In this document: positions 48,338 to 59,846 of the stretch, piece after piece
Layout of the letters: the number at the start of each line of letters is the position of its first letter
Position numbering within the stretch: position 1 is the stretch's first letter
Source of the DNA: Pardosa pseudoannulata
Taxonomy: Eukaryota; Arthropoda; Arachnida; Araneae; Lycosidae
Assembly (NCBI GenBank): GCA_032207245.1
Contig: CM063501.1
Location: 62,548,901 to 62,612,900 of the forward strand
DNA: 64,000 nucleotides
Direction of reading: 5' to 3'
Notes under the pieces: model-generated
Database searches by the model: none
The model's input: the letters and a program-made list of their open reading frames with translations, nothing else
Told to the model about the DNA's origin: nothing
Made by a program: the position numbers and the translations under genes

Positions 48338-49258
48338 ATATGCGATGTATAAGCAAAGGTTAAAAAGTCGGTCTAGGTCTCTTTAGCCCACGTGTAAAAG
48401 AACAGTAAACCATAGTGCTCCAAATCAACATTTCAGAATCTTTCTCTCAGGAAACTGATGATGTGATGTGCAATGATCAGGATGTATCAGGAGTATTAGG
48501 ATTAATGTACAATGATCAGGATGTATTAGGATATACCAGGAAACTGGTATGTGATGTACAAGCAAAGGGTTAAACAGAAGGTCTCGGTCTCGTTAGCCTG
48601 CATGTAGAAGAAGAGTAGACCATAGTGCTTCAAACCAACATTTCAGAATCTTTCTGTTAGGAAACTGAGGATGTGATGTACAATGATCAAGATGTATCAG
48701 GAGTATTAGGATTGATGTACAATGATCAGGCTGTAGTAGGATGTATCAGGAAACTGATATGTGATGTACAAGCAAAGAGTTAAACAGTAGGTATCGGTAT
48801 CGTTAGCTCTCATGTAGAAGAAGAGTAGACCCCAGTGCTTCAAACCAACATTTCAGAATCTTTCTGTTAGGAAACTGATGATGCGATGTACAATGATCAG
48901 GATGTAGTAGGATGTATCAGGAAACTGATATGTGATGTACAAGCAAAAGGTTAAGCAGTAGGTATCGGTCTTGTTATCCTTTGTGTAGAAGAACAGTAGA
49001 CCAAAGTGCTTCAAACCAACATTCCAAAATCTTTCTCTCAGGAAACTGAGGATGTGATGTACAATGATAAGGATGTATCAAGAGTATTAGGATTGATGTA
49101 CAATGATCAGGATGTATTAGGATGTATCAGAAAATTGATATGCGATGTACAAGCAAAGGATTAAACAGTAAGTCTCGGTCTCGTTAGCCCTTGTGTAGAG
49201 GAACAGTAGACCATAGTGCTCCAAACTAACATTTCAGAATCTTTCTCTCAAGAAAAGG
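48338..49258. repeat. ~210-bp satellite built on the SINE 3' half
   Basis: GATGTA(C/T)AAGCAAAG starts units at 48344, 48553, 48763, 48934 and 49144 (steps 209, 210, 171, 210). Each unit contains a SINE-derived block (GGTCTCGGTCTCGTTAGCC... and GTAGACCATAGTGCTTCAAA, the counterpart of the SINE GTAGACCGTAGCGCTCCAAA). A unique part follows, with internal direct repeats ATGTACAATGATCAGGATGT. The 171-bp unit has lost one ~39-bp internal repeat. Units are near-identical, pointing to recent amplification or homogenisation. Confidence 0.92.
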
Positions 49259-50299
49259 ATTTAATGAAAACTTATTTAAGCTAATATTCATAAGATATAT
49301 TATTTATGCTATTTTATAAATCCATCTAATACTCATAACAAAGTCCAATTTCACTTAGCATTTTTATTCATATATAATAGTTAATTTTCACAATTTATTT
49401 ACCCCTAAAATAACCGATAAATAAAGAGAAAGAAATACCTTTAAGAATGTTTCTCTTTTAATTGCTATGATTTCGTATCGCCTGAGAAGATTGTTCTACT
49501 ATCAAACTCTATGTAACAAAAAGTATTGTGTAACAACCTTTTTTGTAATATATAAATTTGAGTTGGTATAGTGAGAACTTTACAAGTCTCTTAATATAGT
49601 ATATGTCTTGTAAGATTCTCTTTCAGTTATTTATCCTTCCTTACACTACTAACAAAATAAGGCACATAAAGCTTACTGAATTTTTGTCACATGAATGACT
49701 AAGTACTGGATCTTATTACTTAGAGTATTAATTACTAAATTTAACGCATGGATAGTACAAACGCTTTAGCTGTTCTTCTAGAATATATAGGTGACAAGAA
49801 TAGAATATGTAGAGGCTGTATCATAAAGATAATTGTCTAGGGAAAATACACGAAGCAGAAAAAGTAAGGGTGCATTTAAAATGAATTGTGGTACTTTGTT
49901 GTCACAATGATTAATATTCTTACAAGTTTGCCATTTCTACAGTTTTGATTTATGAATATTTTTTTGAAGTTTTTGTCATAAGGTGTGGAGTAAAATTTAT
50001 GTAAAGGGGAAAAATGTCAAAGCAACACTAATAAAATTAAAAAATAAGGTTCTCATATAAAATATGAAGTCAAATTCCTAATAGAGAGAATAAAATATAG
50101 AAGACTTTTATTGACTTTCTTAATACACTTTGTAGGAAAATTAAGGAACACTGAGTTGAACAAACAAGTTGAGGTTTAAAGCCAACTTATGGCTATTTGG
50201 CAGAGTTTTCTAATTTTTTACTTAATTACTTACTAAAGAAAAGTAATTTCATTTCAGCTTATTGGTTATTTTATTACACGTGGTTTCAATTATTTAAGG
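49259..50299. other. AT-rich gene-free DNA
   Basis: No feature recognised. Confidence 0.45.
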
Positions 50300-51205
50300 G
50301 TAGGGGAGAGTGGGGCACCTTGGGACACAGCCCACCTTGGGACACTTTTATTTTCAGGGTATAATTTGCAACCAGGAATTAGTTCTCATGTGTATTGATA
50401 GATGGCCTTCCTCTTCACTTCTCAAAAAATTTTGATGAAAATAGTGCTTATAGGTAAGGAACAATTTCATTTTCTTTGTTTTGAATAACCCAAAATTACA
50501 TCAATGTGCATTTTAAAAAGTAATTAAAAAAATTTAAATATTTAAAAAAAATGTATTGTTATGAAAGAAAATTCATTTATTATTATTTCTATGCTAATAA
50601 ATAAATTGTATTGTTAAGCCTAACTGTATAGTAGTTACCAAAAGATATTATGTAAAATGGGGCAGGTTGGGACACACATAGATGGGGCAATTTGGGACAT
50701 TTTAAAAAGTGTAAGCAAGTATCAATTCAAGCAAAATAATTAATAATTTAGTGCCTAATTTTTAATTGATTTAACATGCCAAAATATTAATTTATTAATC
50801 TCTTTTTTTGTCAGAAAAAAATGGTGATAACAAGAAAAACAGAAAGTATTCTGCTGTAAATGCTAATATGCTTGAATCAGCTGCAAATATAAGATTTGTT
50901 AAAAAATGTATTAATAGCTATTTCTCTTTTATAACAGTTAATAAAAATAATGTGAAGAGTATTTTGTATTTGTTGTTTAGTCTCCCAACCTACCCCATAC
51001 AGTGGGGCAGGTTGGGACATTGGAAGGGTATTTTATTTCTTTTATTACTCTTTAACTAAATGAGATATTAAATAGGTTTAATGTTTATAAGAAGTAGATA
51101 TGATGATAATATATGCATGCATACTTATTTTTTCAATTAGCTTTAAAAAAAATTCATAAAAATGTTTAACTGAAAAGTGTCCCAAGGTGCCCCGGTCTCC
51201 CCTAC
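50300..51205. mobile_element. MITE with GGGGCAGGTTGGGACA-type motifs (906 bp)
   Basis: The left end GTAGGGGAGAGTGGGGCACC and the inverted right end GTAGGGGAGACCGGGGCACC form a 29-bp inverted repeat with two mismatches (continuing TTGGGACAC). The inner half of the terminus recurs inside the element: at 50330-50345, at 50658-50674 and 50684-50700 (GGGGCAATTTGGGACAT), and at 51004-51020. Such reiteration resembles transposase-binding subterminal repeats. The interior is AT-rich and encodes nothing convincing. No target duplication could be assigned, so the superfamily is open. Confidence 0.85.
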
Positions 51206-51255
51206 ATATTACCTTAAGAGTTGAAAAGTCTTCAAGAGTTTATTTTTTATTCAAT

Positions 51256-51700
51256 TAAAAAAATATTTTTACTGTTTAGAATAATTTTTTAAGGCCATTA
51301 ATATGAGTCAAATTTTACAAAAATTTGGTTTTATTACATAAAGCAATACATTAAAATACAATAAAATACGTCACAAAATAAAAAATAAAAATTCTCTACC
51401 TGTAAAGTAATTTTTTAAATTTGTAACATAGAAACTAGTTTTTTATACCAAATAGAATACTAGTTTTTTATACCAATAGAATTTTAAAAAATATTTTTAC
51501 TTTTTAGAATAATTTTTTAAGGCCATTAATATGGGTTAAATTTTACAAAAATTTGGTTTTATTACATAAAGCAATACATTAAAATACCATAAGATATGTC
51601 ACAAAATAAAAAATAAAAATTCTCTACCCGTAGAGTAATTTTTTAAATTTGTAACATAGAAACTAGTTTTTTATACCATATAGAAACCTATTGTAACAAA
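51256..51700. repeat. 228-bp tandem duplication
   Basis: AAGGCCATTAATATG occurs at 51291 and 51519, and both copies continue nearly identically through TTTGGTTTTATTACATAAAG and AATTCTCTACC(T/C)GTA to ACTAGTTTTTTATACCA. A few substitutions only. The right copy abuts the LTR at 51692. Confidence 0.93.
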
Positions 51701-52205
51701 TAATGTTACGTTGGCCTAGTGTTTGAGGAAGAAGAAATTAAATCTCACTAAAAAACACATGGACAAATATATCTTGATTAAATGACTTTATTCAATTAAA
51801 TAAATTCCTAAGGAATACAAATGGAATCAACTTACCATTTGTAGATATAGATGACTGCTTTCGAGAGGTCGTAGACCCTAAAAACAATATGGCGAAGATT
51901 TTCCTCTTTCTCGTGTCGCTCCAAAAATGTCTATCCCACAAGCACAGGATACCAGCAGCATTCACCCTCTTCTCTTCTCTGGTAACAACCTTGTCCTCTA
52001 AAAACATAAGACTACGCCGCGGAGAAAAAAAGGGGTCCATCCCAGAACGGAGGGGTTAGAATCCCGAAAAACCAACGGGCCCTTCTATTCGTTGGGAGAA
52101 TTCCGAAGTTTCTTCTATTTCAAACCGGTACTGTAATGTATGTCATTGACGATGGTTCACGATAAGGGGTAAAAAAAGCTGAACCGGATGTAACTTATTG
52201 TTACA
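51692..52205. mobile_element. Solo LTR, family A (514 bp)
   Basis: Termini TGTAACAAATAA and TTATTGTTACA. Full-length relative of the LTR at 39582-40087. The flanks are cctat at the left and cccat at the right, a 5-bp duplication with one mismatch, suggesting an older insertion. No internal region remains. Confidence 0.88.
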
Positions 52206-53997
52206 CCCATAAACATTTTTGTCCTCTAAACCTGAATTATGCTTTCTTAAAAATTTTCTATGGAGGTGGAAATACAAATATCGTTATGCTAAACACGGCT
52301 ACAAAGCTGTTAGCACCTCTCTATAATTAGTAATTACATATTCTAATAGGAATAGTACCTTTAAAAACCAAAATTATATATAAAGTACTCCAAAAATATT
52401 TTAGCATTTTATTAACCTTTATGCTAAATTATATTTTAGAAATTTTTTAGATGCATCTAATTAGATCTGAGCAGAACCTACATTGATACTTGAATTCTAG
52501 ACTGTATCCCCTTTAAATGTAGAATACAAATGTATTTTCAATACACATGCAATTTTTACAGGAATATTTTAAGTAAAATCAGATCCCTTCCATTGAATCT
52601 TTGTGTAATTCAAGAATTGTAAATTTTTAAATTGAAATTTTAATCAATTGTTTTTGAATCTGGAAAATATTAGAAGTTTGCAAATAAGAGTTATGTTAGG
52701 AGAGGAAGTGAATAGAAAAATTAGGGGTGTCTTAATACCTCGGAACTAAAATAATTTTTATGCACTATTTTTTAAGCTTGAAGATCTTGACATGCTTAAC
52801 ATAAATACAAATTTAATTATTTCTTGATTTTTCTCTTTAATTCATTCATTTTTGGTATATTAAAAGGACTCTTTTCTCAAGAACTTCATGTATATGTAAT
52901 TTTACTAATTAATTTGAATTATACACATGTAACATTTTTGTTTGCACCTAAACTCATTAGACAAACATCTGAGCTTTTACTAAAATATGAAGCTGATTTT
53001 GGAATTTAAAGATAGTTTAATAAAGCTATGTAGAAACTATTTCGTATCTATCATAATTATTAACGTATTAATAGTTATATAACAGTATTAAATAGTCTAA
53101 AATATCACTATAATATATTTAGATCTCAGTATTAAGTGACATTTTATTACGTGAGTTTAAATCAGAGTATATTACATTATTAGGGAGCATTTATACTAGC
53201 ATTAGAACTGCTTCCGTTTTCAACCTTTCAATACAGAATAGTTTTGATAATAAGATTATAAAACAATATTCCAAATTTATAATGCGTAAAAAACACAAAT
53301 ATTTTATTAAATATTTTGGTAGAATGAATTCAGATCTAAAATTCTTTGAGAGAATTTAAAATGATTTTACTTTTGTTTGTAGGTAATAGAGCATAGTTAT
53401 TTTGCATTTAATGGACGGGTTGTTTAAATGCAGTGCTTAAATTTTAAAGAAATTGACGATGCTTCTCTATTTTAAATACAGAGCTTTGCATCGAGTAAGC
53501 GTACTTAGAAATATAGCAATTCTTTTAAATCCCTATTCCTTTGAAGGTAACTATTCTTAAATAAAGAACTGTAACAAATTCCTTTATTAATTACCAAAAA
53601 TATTTAAGGAAATATCTTTGTTTTGTAAGTTTGAATTCATTTTTATACTAAATAGTCGGAGTGACTTTTGTTATTTTAATATTTATACGGCAGTCAAAAT
53701 AAGTCTAACGGTAAAAATAAGTACTTGAGTTCCATCTCCAATTAGATGTATGATAACTGTGCAGATCATTTGAGCATTAATATAGCAAGTATGAAAAGAT
53801 CGTTAAATTAACAAGGAAAAAATACATATAAATTATCACGTTTTTATATAAAAAAAGGGCTAAATTAGATTTAGTGAGGTTTTATTTTGTAAATTAGTGA
53901 GTTTTAACATTTGTAGTTTCGTTATATATTAAACATTTCAATTATCTGAAATGTCAGTATTAGTAGATAAGTTTTATCTATACTTATAGTCTAGTAA
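52206..53997. other. AT-rich gene-free DNA
   Basis: No recognised exon, transposon or structured repeat. Confidence 0.45.
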
Positions 53998-54495
53998 CAT
54001 TAATGTGACCATCTATCAAAATCCAAAATAACTACCTTACGCAGAGCGGACCGCTGCAAGACGTGCAGGAATAGAGTCAATTAGTTTTCTAAACATGTTC
54101 ACGAACCTTCACACCATCAGGAACCTAATTGTTGGGCAGGTGAAGATTCATGGTACGAACAACTCGATCGAAGCGGTCCCCCTAGATTCCTGATTAGGTT
54201 CAAGTCAGGGGAATTTGCTGTCCAAGAGAGTACGATAAACTCATCCTGGTGTTCTAACCACACATGTACATTGCGAGCTTTATGACACGTTGCATTGTCT
54301 TGCTGGTAGATGTCATCATCCTGAGAAAAAACAATTCACATGTAGGGCTGAACATAGTCCGCAATAATAGATGCTTTCTAGTGTTGATCCATCGTGGCTT
54401 CCACAATGATGAATGAACCCAGAGAACACCCCGAAAACATTCCCCAGACCATAACGCTCCCTCCTCCAGCTTGGACTCTTCTGGCTACTGTTGAG
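53998..54495 (-). pseudogene. Tc1-type transposase, C-terminal half, inactive
   Basis: In one minus-strand frame: GGGSVMVWGMFSGCSLGSFI (block after the first catalytic Asp), then DDDIYQQDNATCHKARNVHV with the second catalytic Asp, then SWTANSPDLNLIRNLGG. In active Tc1 enzymes this last block reads SPDLNPIENLW. Here the catalytic Glu position is Arg and the Pro is Leu. Two stops also lie between the first and second blocks. The N-terminal HTH half is missing: sequence beyond about 54500 is a minisatellite. A terminus-like sequence near 54000 (TAGTAACATTAATGTGACCA) may be the element's 3' end. Confidence 0.88.
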
Positions 54496-54575
54496 CAAAA
54501 GTTGAGAGTTGAGACACCGTCACGATATGTGATGGTAAGCGAAGACAACTGGGGCATACTTCCAAAGACAGCAAA

Positions 54576-54718
54576 CGGGAGTCAGATGCCGTACAGCCCG
54601 GGCGTCATTTGAGGAACAAGTCGGGAGTTAGAAGCGGTACACCTTGGATGTCAGTTTGAGAACTTCACGATGGGAGTTAGAAGAGGGGGGAACAGCTGGG
54701 GTGTCACGTCAAGAATTT
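54576..54718. repeat. ~48-bp minisatellite, three units
   Basis: Units begin CGGGAGTCAGATGCCGTACA (54576), CGGGAGTTAGAAGCGGTACA (54622) and TGGGAGTTAGAAGAGGGG (54671), each continuing with a GGYGTCAxxTxxAGAA-like stretch. It adjoins the truncated Tc1 relic. Confidence 0.75.
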
Positions 54719-54899
54719 CTCACCTCTAGTCTTATACAGCCCTTTTTTTAACCAGGAGATCGCCCATCTCCTTTGCTTGTCACTCAATCGTTAATCAGAT
54801 CCAATCTGGCTTGCCCTTAGTAATATATATTGGGGTGTAACCTTTTTGCTATTTGCTTACTATGAACATTCTGGATCCTTTCCAGACATATCCCAGGGT

Positions 54900-55420
54900 A
54901 ATATATTAATTTCCCATGGGAACCTCTTCAAGGTGCATGTGGCCACAGGTCCTGACCCTTTGGCCTTGCGTGACCCCAGTACACTGCTTTTTAATGTACC
55001 ACTCATCAACTCTTCCGTCTGAGTTCATAGAAATAGGTTTCCCACGGAGTCCACGAATTACGTCATTCTTTCTGCCTTCGCAAATCTTTTTAAAATTCAC
55101 CACCTGCTACGGTCACATTTGTTGCATCCCAGATCTTTATTATCTAACTTCACTTTTGGTGACGGGTGATTATAATCTATCCTTTTGTATTTTTCTTTTC
55201 TCCTTCTGCTAGTTTTTTGACCAACTTAAATAGAAAATTCTTTCTGGATAATTTTGACCCAGTACTCTCTGTGTATAAGATCCATGCGTTTATTTAAGCT
55301 AAATCTAAAATGTTGAAGAACACCTGGAGAAGCCACTGAAAAGATGCTGTTTTGGTGGTATATTTGCAAGCCATTTCGTCTACTACGTCGATTACAAACT
55401 GTCTGATTGTAATAAATATT
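54900..55420 (-). pseudogene. piggyBac transposase, C-terminal part, decayed
   Basis: The minus strand near 55395-55215 gives MACKYTTKTASFQWLLQVFF, NILDLA, INAWILYTE and LSRKNFLFKLVKKLAEG. This is the C-terminal block of piggyBac transposases (the 'RRWPLxxFxxLLDIAxxNAxxLY...xRxxFLxxLxxxL' pattern). A stop splits DLA and INAW. The following 54906-55103 frame includes KICEGRKNDVIRGLRGKPIS and a Cys-poor tail, so the usual C-terminal Cys-rich zinc-binding domain is not recognisable. Catalytic Asp residues lie upstream in the family and are not present. Confidence 0.78.
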
Positions 55421-55582
55421 GTTTCTGGAGTATGTTTTTTATTATCTTTTATTGTTATAAAAGTATGCTTAGTAGCGAGTAAAAATAATTTACAAAATTT
55501 ACTAAATTAGTTTCAATAATGTACTAAAAATTTTGTCTACATTAGAATCGCATCAAATTGACGCATATCCGTAGAGATAGGT

Positions 55583-55754
55583 GCCGAAAGCTGTCCGATT
55601 GGTTAGGGCGCTAATCGTTGGTACCGGAGTTCGTGAGATCGAATCCCACTGTTCGTAGCCGTTCGAAATCGGCTTTAAGCAGTAGGTCCTGGTCTCATTA
55701 GCCCTCGTGTGTAAAACAGTAGACCGTAGCGCTCCAAAATCAAACCAAACCAAA
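55583..55754 (+). mobile_element. tRNA-Arg SINE, (CCAAA)n tail
   Basis: A-box region CTGTCCGATTGGTTAGGGCG and a B box with one change (GAGATCGAATCCCAC). It lacks the short CATGGATG stretch of other copies, then continues with the hairpin, GTAGACCGTAGCGCTC and the CCAAACCAAA tail. A perfect 14-bp duplication, ccgtagagataggt, lies at 55569-55582 and 55755-55768. Confidence 0.95.
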
Positions 55755-55768
55755 CCGTAGAGATAGGT

Positions 55769-56169
55769 ATACTACATAAAAAAATTACATTATTTCAACA
55801 CTTTTAAAGAAATAGACTTCAATATATATTTACCTCGTTCAATGGATAAAAGTCAGTCCAAGAGATAAAATAAAAAATGCAAAAGGTTTTTGTAATTTTC
55901 CTTATAAAATTCGAAATGCTCAAAGTGAAGCGTCCCGTAAACCTAGTGTTAAGAAAGATTTCCGTATAGAACACTTTATTCCAATCTATTTTTAAATGCT
56001 ACATTTTATTTAACCCAAAATAAAATAGCTCTTCATACTTTGTGTAATACTTTTAATAACATTATAAGCTAGTAGGAAATTTCCTTTATCTGATAGCTTA
56101 GTACTAGTAAAGTAAGTTTTTATAACCTAGAATTAGGTATATAGCGACTTACACTGAATTTCAAAATCA
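55769..56169. other. AT-rich gene-free DNA
   Basis: Nothing recognised. Confidence 0.4.
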
Positions 56170-56235
56170 TATTTTGGTCTCATTAGCCATCGTATGGAAA
56201 AAAATAATCAGTAGCTCTTCAAACTAAACTTACAT
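56170..56235 (+). mobile_element. SINE 3' fragment
   Basis: TTTTGGTCTCATTAGCCATC, CAGTAGCTCTTCAAACTAAAC: the last third of the tRNA-Arg SINE, diverged. Confidence 0.65.
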
Positions 56236-57565
56236 ATTTTGGAATTAATTTAAAAACGATTTTTATGGAGAGCCAATCCACTTTCCAGTGAGATGTTTTA
56301 CTTAACCCGAAATAAATAAAACACTCTTCATATTTCTAGTTTAAAAATTAGGATAATTAGGGCACATTAAATATTTTACTTAAAAGTGCAGAAAAATGCA
56401 TTTTTCTATTTTAGTTAATTTTTAATAAATGATATCTTTCATAATTGGGTATTTTATTCTATCAGATTTGAGAGATAAAGTAAATTAAGAGCACACTTCG
56501 TAGAAATATTCTGTTGAAAAATCCTAATTTTTAAAACTGGGCAACTTTTATAGATATTTCATTGTTTTTACAAGAAGTATTAATTTTAAAAATCAGTAAT
56601 AAGATATAATTTTGACCATTTAATAGGTGCTTCATTGATAGGAAAAGAATTTTTGTATAATAATTTTCTTTTAAAATCTGTTAGTAAAAGAAATAATTAT
56701 TTTGTAGTTTGTTCCTTAAAATATTTTGACTTGTAGTAATTTATTGTATTCACAATTGTGAAAAATTTATAGTATTACGTAAAGTAATGAAAAGCTATAA
56801 ATTTTATTGCTATGAAAAATGCATCAATAAATATGTATGACTACATTTCTTTTAGCTTATTTCTAGAACTAAGAAACTAAATAAAAGTAAAGAACCTTAG
56901 GTTAAAGTTGCATTTCTAACAAAATTTACTCTTAAATGATATTTTACTCTTTTGAGTAAATTTTTATTTACTAAATAGACAGTTTAATATTTGTGTATAT
57001 AAAAATTTAACGAATCATTGTTTTGTTTGTTTTTGAATTGTTGGAGATTTCAGTATGTTATTAAGTGGTTATTCTATTTGAATAAGATTTTTTTGATACC
57101 AAAGTGTTGCAAGAATAGTTTTTCCCCCTAAAACGTAACTCTTTGATTCTATTTATAGTTAGCGAATAATAAATTATAATATTTTAAAGGCTAATAAAAT
57201 AACCAATAAATTATAGAATGCTATGAACTATGGAATAGGCCGATAAACTATAAAATTTAAAAAATTCTCTCTCTTGAATAATTTTTGTAGTTGTGTTGTT
57301 TGTTCACTAAGGCTTGCTAATATAAATCTGGATTAGAATTTCACAATTGCTTGGAGAAACCATTATTAAAAAAATTTTAAATAGAAAGCAGCAGAGTTTT
57401 AAGTTTATCAAACAATTATTTGTAGTACTTTTTCATACGAAAATTACCGTTTTGGGTTACTGAAAGGATTTATCTACTGTGCTTAAATTGTTACTGTCTT
57501 TTACAAAGATAGACAGAATTTTGGTCACGAGTAGGTGTGTGTGAATATTAGTGTTGAACTACAGC
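56236..57565. other. AT-rich gene-free DNA
   Basis: No recognised features. Confidence 0.45.
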
Positions 57566-58456
57566 AGTAGTATTCAAGCTTTTTAAGGCTCACACAACCT
57601 TAGTAACTATACAGCCTTTTGGCGGAATCCTATACCTTTCTCCAAAAGATGTTAGTTACATTATACAGGTTAGATGTTTCTTCATGTTAGATGTTAGTTA
57701 CATTATACAGGTCGTGAAAGTAGTAATGAAAATAAAGAAAAAAGATACAGCTAAATTAAAAATATGCATGTTTTATTTATCTAAATCATATGTACCCAAA
57801 GCGGGTGATACTGTCTCCAGTAGGCGCTGAATCCGATGGAAGCAGTAGCAGGTTCATGGACAAATGGGAGGCGTTAAGGTAGTCAAGAGGGGTGACCAGT
57901 AGATATAATATCTATAAAATTATACACGATATCTATAAAAATGAATAAACCAGTCTAATCATATTACATTTTACTATAATAAATAATATATAATATATAC
58001 TATAATAAATAATATATATAATATTTTTAAAATTAGAATTACACCACGATTTATCATATTACCATCCTTGGGCTAGATGGCAGAAATTTCAATTTAATTT
58101 CTTTCATCATATTTGGCTGAACGTGGGTTCTGTGTAGTGACTGTCTAAGAAAAGGAACATCACGGGACATGTTAACGGAACTGGAACCGACTTCATTTTC
58201 AGAACACTACAAGCATCAATCATCTCATAATTTTTTTATATATTTATTTACTTTATTTAATTTTATGCTCTGAATAAACAATGTTTTACCTATTTGAAGG
58301 ACGTTTTATTGGGATTCAGTTAAATAGGCAGATAAAAATGTAGATAACATAGGACAGTAATTAATATTTCGTTTAATTAACTTTTACGGAAGATGGGACT
58401 TTCGGATATTTTTTCTTGTCAAGTGGGTGGCTCTCAAGAAAAAGTTTCGGATCACT
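57566..58456. mobile_element. Non-autonomous hAT element
   Basis: The left end CAGTAGTATTCAAGCTTTTT, then AAGGCTCAC, and the inverted right end CAGTGATCCGAAACTTTTTC are hAT-like (CAGTGxTTCxxAACxTTTT). The body from 57800 to about 58250 (AGTAGGCGCTGAATCC, AATGGGAGGCGTTAAG, TTCATCATATTTGGCTGAAC) is homologous to 27.95-28.36 kb next to the hAT transposase relic. No transposase is present here. The 8-bp duplication was not found. Confidence 0.75.
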
Positions 58457-58542
58457 GATCTAAATAATAGCACAACTCGTACTAATGGTGTCACCAACTC
58501 ACTGGAAGCGATAGTGTATATCTCTTCCAGTGAATGGGATGT

Positions 58543-59251
58543 CTGTGGTATAGCCACATTCTATGTAAAAGGGAATGCCAGGAATTGCCGGCTTCCTGAC
58601 CCCTTATTTTGTGGAATGGGGCTTGTCCATGTCCGAGTCACCTTGAATCTTCCCGCGCTGACCATCCATGGGTTGCCGTTTTGCTCTCCCCATCTTTCAC
58701 CTTTTGTCCAGCTTGAGTGCTGCTTGGCGCCCTAAGCTTCCTAGGCTGTTCTTCCTATTCACGCTACATTTGGCGATCGTCTTAGGTTCCCGCTGGCGGG
58801 ATTTTTCCACTGACCTCGCCATTTGCGGTGTTGAATGAGCATCATTTTGGCCGAAATTAGGGGAGAGATCACCCGCATCATTTGAGAAGAAAAATATTTT
58901 TTTTTAGCCATTTTGATACGGGTGATCTCTCCCCCAATTTCGGCCAAAATGATGCTCATTCAACATCTCAAATGGCGAGGTCATTGGAAAAATCCCGCCA
59001 GCGGGAACCTAAGACGATCGCCAAACGTAGCGTGAATAGGAAGAACAGCCTAGGAAGCTTAGGGCGCCAAGCAGCACTCAAGCTGGACAAAAGGTGAAAG
59101 ATGGGGAGAGCAAAACGGCAACCCATGGATGGTCAGCGCGGGAAGATTCAAGGTGACTCGGACATGGACAAGCCCCATTCCACAAAATAAGGGGTCAGGA
59201 AGCCGGCAATTCCTGGCATTCCCTTTTACATAGAATGTGGCTATACCACAG
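58543..59251. repeat. 709-bp near-perfect palindrome (foldback), 337-bp arms
   Basis: The left arm 58543-58879 starts CTGTGGTATAGCCACATTCT and the right arm 58915-59251 ends with its exact complement. I count only about six or seven mismatches over 337 bp, all in the inner quarter. A 35-bp AT-rich spacer separates the arms. A 4-bp repeat, atgt, flanks it (58539-58542 and 59252-59255). The arms are much more GC-rich than the surroundings. Mirror-image frames on both strands are a by-product. It may be a foldback transposon, a hairpin-RNA locus, or an assembly artefact. Confidence 0.93.
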
Positions 59252-59479
59252 ATGTCTTTGCATTATTTTACACAATCGAAATCTACCTCTACTGGCATTA
59301 TCCATAGTCGTGTTCTAAATAGCATCAAAATGTTAGAGCACAGTCAGGATAAAATACTAGTTGCCGAAACAAAAATCTTTTTTCATGAAAGTCAAAATAA
59401 CTAAATGGTATTTATAGATTTAATGTATAATTTTAGTTATTATTAGTTTTGTCTGTCTTTTTGTTTGCATTTTATGTGG

Positions 59480-59846
59480 TATACCACCAAACTCTACAAA
59501 CATTTGCGGAACTGAAGCAGCACATCTGTACTGCATGTGAGAGAATTCCAAGTAACATGTTTGAACGAATGTATAGAAATTTTTGCCTGAGACTGCGCCA
59601 CGTTGTTGCAGCAAATATGGGTTACATTAAAAATGTCTTTGTTTAGTTTTTTGGAACAGTTCTTGCAAAATTTTCATACTTGTTTTTATTTTTTCATAGT
59701 TTTTAGAGCCACCTGTGGATGAAAATGTTAACTAAATTTGAAATTTGGTGGGATAAAATTCCCTGATTTCCTAAGCATAAGGCTTCAAACGACACTTCAG
59801 TCTTTATTTACAAAATCCATCAGTCATTTTTGGGACACACGGTACA
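59480..59846 (+). pseudogene. Mariner-type transposase C-terminal tail
   Basis: The frame within 59449-59646 contains TLQTFAELKQHICTACERIP, then SNMFERMYRNFCLRLRHVVA and ANMGYIKNV. This matches the conserved C-terminus of mariner-type transposases found in arthropods ('TLxELKxRIxxACxxIPxxMxxRVxxNFxxRLxxCxxANGGHIEHV'). All catalytic residues lie upstream and are absent. The sequence CATTTTTGGGACACACGGTA at 59825-59844 looks like the element's 3' inverted repeat next to a TA target. Confidence 0.75.

Noticed and set aside
48338..49258. CRISPR-like regularly spaced repeats
   Set aside because: Units are tandem ~210-bp copies with no unique spacers, in a eukaryotic genome; it is a satellite.
55553..55753. 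66-codon minus-strand frame
   Set aside because: Lies entirely across the SINE at 55583-55754.
58427..58735. 102-codon frame and its mirror frames at 58759-59097
   Set aside because: Produced by the palindrome and by transposon flank sequence; no family features.
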